In this document: one piece after another, positions 32,360 through 42,727 of the stretch | How the letters are laid out: every line of letters begins with the position of its first letter | How positions within the stretch are numbered: position 1 is the first letter of the stretch | NCBI RefSeq assembly: GCF_018294505.1 | Contig: NC_057796.1 | Span: 191,049,893 to 191,113,892 of the forward strand | Origin: Triticum aestivum | Lineage: Eukaryota; Streptophyta; Magnoliopsida; Poales; Poaceae | Direction of reading: 5' to 3' | DNA: 64,000 bases | Made by a program: the position numbers and the translations under genes | Notes under the pieces: generated by a model | Databases searched by the model: none | Told to the model about the DNA's origin: nothing | The model's input: only the letters and a program-made list of their open reading frames with translations

Positions 32360-34420
32360 GATCTCTCTTGTGGACCCGTGTACTCCTCGGGTTCATCTGC
32401 TTAGTCGATGATGGTGATGCAGTTGTGGTGGGTGCCGGCGATAGGGAAGGAGATCTAAGGTGGCCAAAGACGGTCAGGAGTCATGATGTCTGGTTTGGTG
32501 GATGCTTCTGCCGATGGAGCAGCTCAGGTGAGGTGGACGACGTCGCGGCAGGAGCAGGACAAACCACACAAAGTTTTCTTCGACACCTACCTGTAACTGA
32601 AGTAATTTTGTAAGGGATCCTTTGGCTTGCAAGATTCTAAAAATGCAGGGATAGGAAAAACACCAGAGTAGGATAGGAATGCACGTGGGAAATAGAGCAT
32701 TTGTAAACACTGGATTTCTGTCAACTTGGGTGTTTAGTTCACAGGAATGGGAAGAGCAGAGGAATGGAAAGAAATATGGCCAAATTAAAGTGAAACCATA
32801 TGAAAGCGTGTACAGTTAGAATGTTATTCTGCCACTAATGCACTTGGTCTTGTTTTCATGCATAGGATTTTGAAAAGTAGGTTCTGGTGGATGTTTTGCT
32901 CCATTCCTTTCAACAAAATGCATGAATAATTTAATAGTAGAGTGCCATAGGAAAATTTCCTACTGCTGTGTTTTTCCTTAAGTTTTTCCTTTGAACCAAA
33001 ATAGCCCTAATGGATCGACATGAATGTAGAGTAATAAGTGATGTGACAAGTGTACAACCTCTTTGCCGTAGCCGTGTCGACCTCAGCATCATTAGGTTGG
33101 TTGCTGAAGAAGTTGAGGCGGAGGTGGTTGTCGGAGGTGTGGAGGAAGATCTAAGGAATCTGTAGACGGCGTCCAGGGCACTGCTCTGTTGTGATGGACG
33201 GTTCCGTCGTTGGAGCATCTCCGACAAGCCGTAAGACGTCGAGGCTGAAGCAATACAAGACATACATCGTTAATCTCAAGTGGGATTCTAATAGCATCTC
33301 CAATAGATGATGTAAAATACATTACCAGAAAGTGATAGATGTAAAATTTACATCACCAAAAAACACTTGACTACAACAGAAGAGGTAAAAATTGTTGACT
33401 ATGAACTTAACTGTTGAAACTGAAATCTACTGTGGAATCTGAATGTTACTGTCGAAACTGAACACAATGGTAGCAGAGAGGCACTTCACATGTAGTTTAG
33501 GTCGCTTGAGCACTAGTAGTAGAGAAACAGTGATCTAAATCAGCATGCGATCGACGGGGAACACAGTAGCAATTAGCAGCCGGAGCAGGAGCGCCTGGAG
33601 GAGCAGCAACTAGTGCCAGAGCAGCAACTCGTGTAGCTGCAGCAGTCCATGTACCAGCATCAGCAGTGCAAGCGAGAGAAAGAGCATAGCAGCAGCATGA
33701 GCAAGGGGGAGAGCAGAGCAACAGCAGGAGCAAGGGGAAGAGCAGAGCAATAGCACGAGTGAGCGAGAGACGGAGCAGCAGCAGCGCGAGCGAGAGCCGG
33801 AGCTGCAGCAACGCGAGTGAGCGAGAGCCGGAGTAGCAGCAGCAGATCTGGCTGGTATGGAGCCGCCGCTGAAGGGGCCTCGCAGTGGGGGAGAGACGCC
33901 CTGCAGATGTCGCCCGTGGCGCCGGCTTCGAGGTAGTCGTGCCATGGGTGTGCAGGATGGAGCACCGTCGGCGCCGGGAGGTCGAGTTAAGGAGAAGGTG
34001 CGAGGCGATAAGTGTACAACCTCTTTGGTGGCGCCGAGTAGGCCCCGGCTTCATCTGTGGAGTCGGTGGGGATGATGCGGTTCCAGTGGAGTGGGTTAAG
34101 GAGGCGCTGTGGGGATGGAGCAGCCACGATAGACGAGGCGATTATCGGAGCAGCTCCTTGGAGGTGGAAGACGGGGCGGCTGAACCGGCGAGACGACGAG
34201 ATGGATGACGAATCCTCATCCAAGGAGGTGGATGAGGGACGTCGAGACGTTGCGGTGGACGACGTCATCGCGGAAGAGGCTCCGGTTGGGCAGCGGTGAG
34301 GTGGCGGACGGAGGAGGGTGGGGTTTCACAGTTGGAGCAGAGAGGTTATGGCGGCCTGGGATTTCGAATGGCGAAAAGGAGGCGATGGGAGGGGGAACCA
34401 TGACTTAGGGACGCGCTTGT
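32360..34420 (-). other. Gene-like region with three diverged copies of an exon-like segment
   Basis: Similar segments lie at about 34004-34210, 33040-33250 and 32360-32560. The first two share AAGTGTACAACCTCTTTG at their left edge. The third shares GGAGATCTAAGG and a GATGGAGCA-containing part with the second. The right end (34000-34410) is GC-rich and on the - strand has the look of a grass 5' coding exon (ATG at 34401 or 34268, Pro/Ser-rich). The frames are short and I recognise no protein. It may be a decayed host gene, a captured gene in a DNA transposon, or a non-coding repeat. No product is proposed. Confidence 0.35.
33690..33855. repeat. GAGCGAGAGCCGGAG / AGCAGCAG minisatellite
   Basis: Imperfect repeats of about 40 bp built from GAGCAGCAGCA and GCGAGCGAGAGCCGGAG. 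It creates long open frames in several phases on the - strand (33497-34054 and others) with Leu/Ser/Ala-rich sequence that are not supported as genes. Confidence 0.65.
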
Positions 34421-35370
34421 CCAAAATGTAGGGTGTGTTACAAAAGTACCCCCACATATTTGAACTAGCAGCCCTTTCGGCTCAGGGTTAGAAGGGGGAT
34501 TTTGTGTGTCGGGATTTGGCAGCTGGAGGGCGTTTTCCCGCGCGTCGTAATTTCAGGATAGCAAGGCACGGGTTGTGAAGGCGCGAGTTTTGGGAGCACG
34601 ATATCTGAATTTTTGGGATATAACAAGGCGCGGGTTGAATTTTAGGGACGATCCTAACGTGTAATATTGTACGTACCAAATCAATTCGCACTTCCCTCAA
34701 CGAAAAAAATGAAAAAAAATAAAACTATTCACACCACACAAAGAGAGAGTCTTGTCCTGTTTTACTGTACAAATGCTATTCAAAGCTATGAATCCAGGTT
34801 ATGTTCAATTTTTTCGCTGGCTATATGATGCATGTAACCTACTCATACCAACATTTTAGTGCATTCCAAATGTCTATACTACCACTGCCATTCGAACTAA
34901 ATTTGAATTCGTTTCTCTATTTGAATAAAAATCTACAATCATGATTGTTGCCAACTTAAACCATCATTCGTGTATTACCTTAACAACACACCACATGATT
35001 ACTATAGAGATAGATATGAACTATGTGTACTATATGAACTCGAATTCAAATTTTTGAATACACTTGATGTTGATTCCAAATAATAGTACATTTTATGTAC
35101 TAACTAGATATTCATAATCTAAACCATGTTTCATACGTACACCGTGTTTATCACACAAAGTATAGTGCCCCGCCCCCTATATTATGACAAGTATTTAGCC
35201 CTGAGCTACAAAAGCCACACATTATCCCAAATTATAATCAATGTTCTACATTATGATATCTTCTTCAAATATCTGAATCCACTTTTTTATAATGAATTGT
35301 GATCTTTGTTTGTCTTTTACACCCTCACGATCCTCTTCTCTTTGTAGCTAGCTAGCGCTAACTTTCTATC
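34421..35370. other. AT-rich stretch without recognised gene
   Basis: Includes a GC-mixed part (34421-34690) with two copies of AAGGCGCGGGTTG-like sequence (about 34564 and 34625), then AT-rich unique-looking DNA. It could be promoter-side sequence of the - strand gene-like region. No ORF or RNA gene is seen. Confidence 0.45.
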
Positions 35371-36263
35371 ATGCATGCACACGCTCGCCCCCCTCTCACC
35401 CTCCCTCAATGTCCCCTCCATCGCGCACATTCGTTATTTCTCTTTAGGTCGTTCACCCAAGGTGTGTGTAGGCCCTCCGGCTCCTTCTTTCCGGCACACA
35501 CCGGTCGATATACCTCTCTAGCCAAGTGTGCCTACCACAAACACACACTTCCCCTCTTCTCTTCTCACCGTCCATGCCCCCCTATGTCCAATACGGTTCC
35601 ACGCAGGTGCACACTCCTGCCCCTCTGTTCATCGATCTCATACTCGCACACTCCTCCCACCTCGACATAGTAGGCCTCTTGCACCACCTTCTAGCGGCAC
35701 CCCTCTCCCCTTGTTCGTCTCTCTGGGCCTTATTTGCTTCTAACACATGCATGCATGTATACGTACCGATCTCCCTACATATAGCTAGGTCGACTATAAT
35801 TCTTTTCCCCCACGCACCGATTGACTTACCTCACTAGCTATGTCTCTCCCTTTCTCGGACACACGACGATTGATCTTCCTATGTAGTTACGTCTGCTTAC
35901 CACAATCATATCGTCCCCCCTCATCATCCTTGCATACCTCTCAACCCGTCTCTCACACGCATGTGCATAGACAGGCTGGCATCCCCGGCCCTCTCTTATT
36001 GATATTGAACTCGTACCCTTCGTTTGTCTAGCAGGCCTCTCCCACCATTTGTGAGAAGCAACTCCACCACCAACCCTGCGACACTCTACCTTTGCCTTTC
36101 TCCCAACCTTATTCCTCTGCTACACATATGCATGGATGCCGATCGATCTCCCTCTATACATAGCTAGGTATCTCTCCTTCTCCACACATATACTAGTCGA
36201 TCTACCTCTCTTTAGTTAGGTCTTTGCCCCCTCCACACCCCCCCCCCACACACACCAATAGTC
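35371..36263. repeat. CT-rich degenerate repeat tract left of the gap
   Basis: Loose repeats combining CGATCTCCCTCTATA, TAGCTAGGT, CTCTCCCTTTCTC and CACACA. Similar material continues right of the gap to about 36860. Low complexity probably caused the assembly gap. Open frames here are artefacts of composition. Confidence 0.6.
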
Positions 36264-36517
36264 NNNNNNNNNNNNNNNNNNNNNNNNNNNNNNNNNNNNN
36301 NNNNNNNNNNNNNNNNNNNNNNNNNNNNNNNNNNNNNNNNNNNNNNNNNNNNNNNNNNNNNNNNNNNNNNNNNNNNNNNNNNNNNNNNNNNNNNNNNNNN
36401 NNNNNNNNNNNNNNNNNNNNNNNNNNNNNNNNNNNNNNNNNNNNNNNNNNNNNNNNNNNNNNNNNNNNNNNNNNNNNNNNNNNNNNNNNNNNNNNNNNNN
36501 NNNNNNNNNNNNNNNNN
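36264..36517. other. Assembly gap (254 N)
   Basis: A run of N. The true length is unknown; the flanks are CT-rich repeats. Confidence 1.
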
Positions 36518-36874
36518 TAGTCGAACGTTGTAGGTAGGTATCCATGCCACAAAGAAAAACTGCACCTCTGCCCTCTCACATTCCAGTAGGCCAGCCACCC
36601 AATATCTTTGAGGTGGGCAAACACAAATTCGATGGCACTCTTTATTGATCGCGCACCCACACACTTCATCCCTGTTTTTGATTATATCGATATCTCACAC
36701 CGATGATTCCTCCACTCTCTTCTCGTGGATCGCTCCCTCTATATATGATATATCCATGACTCTGTTTCACACACATTGCATATGTTACGTTTTTTTGTTT
36801 GAGATATGATCGACACATTGCCTCTGTTTCGCACAAACCATCTCTCTCACACCCACCCACGTACGTACCTGCAC

Positions 36875-37090
36875 CTAAAGAAGAGGTGCACGCACGATGC
36901 ACGTACTCACGTCTCATTCCGGCCACACCCCCGCGGGTACACTATGGAGTTCATTTCTGTACGAAAAGGCAGCCCACGTGATAATTTGACGCGTGTAGCG
37001 GTTGTTTACTCGAAGGAGGGTCGTGTACCACGCGTAGACGGAACAAAGTTCGACTTGACGCGTTAGTATTAAATAAAGTTATATTCCTCA
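36875..37090 (+). repeat. Unit A: diverged copy of the locally repeated unit
   Basis: AGAAGAGGTGCACGCAC, a GGTACAC and TTCATTTCTGTACGAA-containing part, and GATAATTTGACGCGTG correspond in order to 40140-40350 (unit B) with many differences. Only the central part of the unit is recognisable here. Confidence 0.6.
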
Positions 37091-38330
37091 ATGGAACATG
37101 CAGAATATAAAACGATTTTCATCGGGAAAAAGGAAAAATCCGCTCCACTATATACAATGGAGCCTGCCTGCCGGGGTTTGTCTCTCGTCACACTATCTCA
37201 CACAGGGCGGGAGTGGCCTCTCTCTCACTGTTGGTCACTGATCCGGCCGCATCCCGTCCGTCGGCGGAAAGGGAGGATGTGCATCGTTTCTCCGTTCGAC
37301 GGCGTTGAGGCAGCACGTCCTAATATGCGGTACCCGTCGTTCCCTGTGACCAAGCTCCGGCGTGGTAGGGCCTTTGCCACTTGCTTGCTGCCGCAGTACG
37401 GGCAGATCCCGGCCGCCGACGCCCTCCTAGTTACATCCCGATGACCCTCAGGTACAGCTTCCTCCGGCCTTGCTCCACTGCCCATCTTCCCACGTTGCTG
37501 CATGTGGATCTTCTTTAGTTGTTTGCTTAAAACGTATCTCGGTCGGCGTACTTTCCATCTTGCAATCTCATCCTCAAACCGTTTTTGATAAACCACCATG
37601 CTGCTATCTTTCCCTTATTACATGGAATATGCTTCTTTTTTGTCGGCGTATGTGTCTTCAACTCGTTTTATTGGGCAGTAATTGTTTCCTTTCTACCTCC
37701 TTTTGCAAACAGGGCTATCCATTTCACCTCGTTGCTATTGCGACCTTTTGGTGAACTGCACAAATCACTTTTTTCTTAAGAGTGTTTTGTGCAGTTCCGC
37801 CAAAATGTCACATGGGCAACGTTTTTACGCAGAAAGGGAGATTGGTTTTGCTATCCTCCTCATCCAACTCCGTGCCTAATCTTCTCCAACAAGTAGTTAG
37901 TCATAAAGAGAGATCGCAGAGGTGATCGGCTTCTATTTGTGTGTTTTATGTTCCATCATCTAGTTCCACTATTATTGTAATCACACTGACTGAATATCTT
38001 TGCAAACAGGGATGATCAGCTCGATTTTAGTGGAGCTGCACAAAATGATCGGATTGTGATGTCCTCCATACACCTCTTTTTGGCTACAGAGCTGGGTGAA
38101 ACTAGCTGCCAACCAATGAACATTGTGCCTAGGAAATAGAGCCATGCCTACGAAGAGCGTCGATCAATTATATATTTTTCTTTATTTGTACACCTTCTCA
38201 CAACTTTGTCTTCAGTTGGGATGTGAATATTGGCGCTGATCTGCGAACCATTGAGATGCATTAGCAGCCATGGTAGTTTCATTTGTATTTGATGGAATGT
38301 TGTAACGAGACAATCTTGAGGCAAGAGGAC
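37091..38330 (+). other. Possible transcribed host-type region, no clear protein
   Basis: A GC-rich block with an open frame (ATG at 37091 or 37158, stop at 37442-37444) ends near a consensus-like 5' splice site (CTCAGGTACAG near 37450). T-rich sequence follows, with 3' splice-site-like TTTTGCAAACAG at about 37712 and 38009. The 3' part lacks long frames. This is the best candidate in the window for a host transcript or non-coding RNA, but I recognise no protein and the coding potential of the frame (Arg/Pro-rich, about 95-117 aa) is weak. It could equally be the interior of a DNA transposon, since flanking units are repeated. Confidence 0.3.
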
Positions 38331-38940
38331 ACATGAATCCTAAGTTGAAACCTTTTTTTCTACGGGAACCAAAGTTGAAACCTTCATAGCATCACAGTAC
38401 AATTTCATTATGCTGGAAAATTATGCGTACATATAAACAAATACTGAAGGATTGATAGCAATGCCAGAAACAATTCAACATCGTTTCGCCGACATGTGCG
38501 ACATCCTTCATCCGGCTCCACCTGCCATGCAGCAATATTAAGTGCACAACTTCAGGGAAAGATTCACCATGGTCGTTGTGTCACAGTAATAATGAATAGT
38601 GAGCAGTCAAATCACAGAGCCCCACCTTCGCCATAGTAAGTTGCTCGGACGAAGCGACCATCATTTCTCTCTTCATTGAATCCGCTGGTACTCCAATATT
38701 CCCAGAGTAATAAGTTCCTCGGGCGAAGCAACCATCACTTCACCTTTCCCACAGTAAGTACTACCTCCTTTTTTTATTCTAGAAACAACCACACGCGAAT
38801 ATTGGACGGTAGCAGCACATCAATAGAATCAAAAATCAAAACCAACCAATGAACTACTATTAATGGTGAGCGTTTGCTAGTATCATGTACTCCGCCTGTC
38901 CATGTATATAGGGCTTAATGCGTTTTCCGAGACTAACTTT
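38331..38940. other. Unassigned DNA with a small direct repeat and a Stowaway-like end
   Basis: Two copies of an AGTAA(G)TTCCTCGGGCGAAGC-like segment occur at about 38634 and 38707. At 38887 the sequence GTACTCCGCCTGTCCATG resembles the conserved end of Stowaway (Tc1/mariner) MITEs, but no matching opposite end was found. No gene seen. Confidence 0.4.
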
Positions 38941-39323
38941 GGCCCTGTTTGGATCCATGGGTTAGAGTTAGTTTGAGCTAGTTGGGGCTCAAATAGCCCT
39001 AAAGTATCCAAACATGAGGGTTAAATTGGAGCAAGTTGCACCAAACCCACCAAAAAACTATCCCACCCAAGAGGTGCTAATTGGAGATAGTTCTCATTGG
39101 GCCCACTGAAAAATCACTTTTATCTCTCTATCCCGCCAGCCAAGTGGTGCAAATTGGAGCTAGTTCTCGTGGGGCCCACTGAAAAATCACTTTTCTCTCT
39201 CCATCAAGTGCATTTATTGTCAATCTAACCTTGTCATCCAAACACCTCTTTGGCTAGAGTTAGTTCAGCGTTAGTCATGAGTTAGTCTAACCTCTAGCTA
39301 AGTTAGAGTATCCAAACAGGAGC
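38941..39323. mobile_element. MITE-like element with CCTGTTTGGAT inverted ends
   Basis: The left end GGCCCTGTTTGGAT and the right end ATCCAAACAGGAGC form imperfect terminal inverted repeats continued by GGTTAGAGTTAG and CTAAGTTAGAGT. Inside, a segment of about 70 bp with GGGCCCACTGAAAAATCAC is present twice. No coding capacity. The ends resemble PIF/Harbinger or hAT-type MITEs of grasses; the target duplication could not be resolved. Confidence 0.65.
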
Positions 39324-39879
39324 AGTATAGGACATGCAAGTTGCTCAAAGCATACCGTCAAATTCGTACATGAAAGGATCTTTTTTTTTGAAACGGAACA
39401 TGAAAGGATCTTTGAATGATATAATTTTCAAATTATATAAAATCTTATCAATAGTCAAAGGCAACCTCGAAGAATACATTAGGCCCTATATAAAATCTTA
39501 TCAATAGTCAAAACCAAGTGTTACTAATACACCAAACAAGTTCAAAACGAGAAACTGGACCCACTCACGGCACGACATGCCTGTCTCGTTTGGTCCGTCG
39601 GTCAAAGTGCTTCCTCTTCTTGGCATAACAATAGAGTACAGTAATTTTTTTAGAATGCTCTTGGCATGTCGCTAACATGTGATGAGTTAACCGACCTCAA
39701 TAGACGGCAAAAACACCAGCCCGCCGCACTTTGAGAGAGACGAGGAGCGAGAAGCGATACGGGCTGGTGGATTACTAGAGCTAGGTGTCGCACGGAGGCC
39801 AAGAAATATGGTGATAGCGTGGGTTGGCCATGTATGATGTAACTACACTGGGCTACCGTGTTTTGGACTCTTCCGGTCT
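39324..39879. other. Unassigned AT-rich DNA
   Basis: Contains a direct repeat of TATATAAAATCTTATCAATA at about 39435 and 39487 and an A/T-tract region. No gene is seen. Confidence 0.4.
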
Positions 39880-40407
39880 ATTCTGGAGGAGATTGGGTAG
39901 ATTTTATATCGCCGAATAAAAATATTAAAGAGTCCAAACGCTCCACCGCGAGGTTTCTTACTCCTTCTCGATCGTCGGAAAGTGTTCTTCTAAGTTTTGT
40001 CGACACGTGGGACATCCAGCATCCAGGTCCATGTGTCACGCAAGAAAATGGAGTTAAGTATAGTAGGAGAGACTCACCAACGGTCACAAACGTAGGTGGA
40101 GTACGTGCACGAATCACCCAAAAAAGGAATATGAGCACGAAGAGAAGAGGTGCACGCACCGACGCAGGTACTTTTTGCCTCTTTCCCTAATACTCACGCA
40201 CAGGTACACGGTGAGCTCATTTCTATACGAAGAGGCAGCTCAGTAGATAATTTGGCGAGTGTAGTAGTTGTTAATGGGAACCATGCATGGACAAATCAAA
40301 GTTTGATCATGACGCGGTGGCGCGTTTTTTATAAATTAAGTTATTCTATTCGATGGCACATACGCAACATTATTTTCTCAGAGCACGGGATGGTAGCCAT
40401 GGACATG
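39880..40407 (+). repeat. Unit B, left part (interrupted by element 5)
   Basis: The segment GATTTTATATCGC to GAAAATGGAG (39895-40054) matches unit C at 49090-49280, and 40140-40350 matches unit A. The final GATGGTAGCCATGGACATG (to 40407) continues at 48147 on the other side of element 5. Includes the left ACATG target duplication (40403-40407). Confidence 0.7.
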
Positions 40408-41323
40408 TGATAGAGGCGAAGGTGTCCCAATGTTTCGATGAGATGGCTATCGTTTTCTGTGGGAGTCGACTTTGACGATCCAACTACGAACGTGCGAAGA
40501 CATCGCGCCTTAGTAATCGCTAAACCAACTTCCGAGGGTTATTGACCATGCCGGAGCACGATCAACCTGACCATGAGGTCTATTTCCTGCGAGCAAAACA
40601 AAGAACAAGCAAGAAACTGAGATTGCAATCTGGATATTGCGAATATAAGATGAAACCTTTATTGATCAAGGTGGGGTTCTGTGACGCCTTTGTCTGGTCG
40701 TTGAACACAAACGAAGTACGCGAAGTTGCAGCTATGGAGAATTTTAAACTAAACAAAATACAAAGTCTAAACGATGCCCTAAGGGCTGTATATAAGGAGG
40801 AAGAGGGGGGGATGTCGTGGCCCCTTGTAGGAGGGGTCCGAAATCAACCCTAACTCTATTTTTCTCACATATACGGACTCTAAAAATAGCCTATACTTCT
40901 ATATTTCAAAATTACATGGTCCTGGCCCAATAATAAGGTGACGCAGCACCTATAATAGCCTCTGGACGAAATTTGTGAAGTGGCATCTTGTATATTTCGT
41001 CCAAGCCTTCATGCACTCATTACGGTGGCTCCAAAGTCCTGAAATCATCACTTGAAACTCCGTTCTTGTTTCCCTTGCGCATGCCATCATCTCCATGCTT
41101 GTTCTTGCTCCTATGTTCATCCTTCTCCAAGCTAGGCCCTTCATTTGTAAGCAAAACAAATGTGTCCAATTTAGGCAGCATCATATTGTCATGAACATTA
41201 GAATCATTACCAAGAAACGATAGTACCTGGTAATTTAATTGGCGTGCGCGAGCTCTAGTAATTGGTGCAGTATGTATAGTAGCAGGGGCTGCGGGTGTAA
41301 CAATGGTATTGATGTCCTCATCA
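40408..41323 (-). repeat. 3' LTR of element 5
   Basis: Homologous to 47224-48141. Its last part in + coordinates (41020-41323) also encodes the C-terminal end of the polyprotein. The purine tract AAGAAGGGGAGGA on the - strand (about 41325-41337) adjoins it as the PPT. Confidence 0.9.
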
Positions 41324-42727
41324 TCCTCCCCTTCTTGAAATGAAGTCGTCCTCGATGGAAGCTCATCCTCCTCAACCAAATAAGGCTTCAAATCTGCAAT
41401 GTTAAAAGTGGGACTAACCCCAAAATCTGCAGGCAGCTCAAGTTTATATGCATTATCATTTATTTTCTCTAACACCTTAAAACGACCATCAGCACGTGGC
41501 ATTAGCTTTGATTTGCGCAAATCAAGATATCTATCCTTACGCAAATGTAACCAAACAAAATCTCCAGGTGCAAACACAACATGTTCTCTAACCCTATCTC
41601 CAGCAAGTTTATATTTAGCATTCATACGCTCAATGTTTTCCTTAGTTAACTCATGCATTTTTAAGATCAATTCAGCATGTTGTTTAGCATCAAAATTAAC
41701 CTTCTCCAAAGATGGAAGAGGCAACAAATCAACAGGTGCATGAGGTAGGAAACCATACACAATTTCAAAAGGGCACATCTTAGTAGTAGAATGCAGCCCT
41801 AAGCATGGTAAACAATGTTCTATTGACTACTTCAGTTTGTCCATCAGTTTGGGGATGACACGTAGTACTAAAAAGCAGTTTTGTCCCCAACTTAGCCCAT
41901 AAACATCTCCAAAAGTAGCTAAGAAACTTAGTATCACGATCTGAAACAATTGTATTTGGCACACCATGCAAGCGAATAATTTCACGAAAGAACAAATCAG
42001 CAACATTAGTAGCATCATCGCTTTTATGACATGGTATAAAATGTGCCATTTTTGAAAATTTATCCACGACAACAAATATACTATCCCTCCCCTTCTTTGT
42101 TCGAGGTAAACCTAAAACAAAGTCCATAGATATATCCTCTGAAGGAACACTAGGTACAGGCAAGGGCATATATAAACAATGAGGATTGAGTCATGACTTA
42201 GCTTTTTGACATGTAGTGCAGTGAGCAACAAAACGCTCACCATCCCGTCTCATCTTTGGCCAAAAGAAATGCGTAGCAAGTACATCCTCTGTCTTCTTCA
42301 CGCCAAAATGTCCCATTAATCCTCCTCCATGCGCCTCCTGCAACAACAAAAGACGAACGGAGCTAGCTGGAATGCATAGCTTGTTAGCACGAAACACAAA
42401 TCCATCATTAATGACAAACTTGTTCCATGTTCTCCCTTATTTACAGTTCTGCAATACATCTTTAAACTCAGCATCATGCACATATTGATCTTTGATGGTC
42501 CCCAAACCAAATATTTTAAAGTCAAGTTGTGAAAGCATAGTATAACGACGAGACAATGCATCAGCAATAACATTTTCTTTACCCTTCTTGTGTTTAATAA
42601 CATAAGGGAAAGTCTCGATGAATTCAACCCATTTAGCATGTCTACGATTCAGTTTTGCTTGACTTCTAATGTGTTTCAAAGATTCATGATCAGAATGTAT
42701 AACAAATTCTTTGAGCCATAAATAATG
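41020..42727 (-). pseudogene. pol: RNase H end and integrase of element 5, C-terminus inside the LTR
   Basis: Pieces at 42679-42437 (RNase H end, ADALSRR), 42397-42191 (zinc-binding HHCC, CTTCQKAKS), 42169-41780 (integrase core with [18 protein letters not shown] and [12 protein letters not shown]) and 41778-41020 (C-terminal integrase domain, VFAPGDFVWLHLRKDR). They are separated by stops at about 42725, 42434 and 42188 and by a loss of about 25 codons near 41779, directly after the catalytic glutamate region. The last 101 residues are encoded within the 3' LTR, including ITRARARQLNYQVLS. The C-terminal tail in CRM elements carries a CR-type targeting motif instead of a chromodomain; whether it is present here needs alignment. 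Confidence 0.8.

Noticed and set aside
33497..34054. 185-codon Leu/Ser/Ala-rich - strand frame
   Set aside because: Generated by the minisatellite at 33690-33855; open in several phases at once.
36202..36669. Open frames across the gap
   Set aside because: They consist mainly of N translated as unknown residues.
40542..40853. 103-codon + strand frame in the LTR of element 5
   Set aside because: Antisense to the element within its LTR, and disrupted in the other LTR copy by indels.
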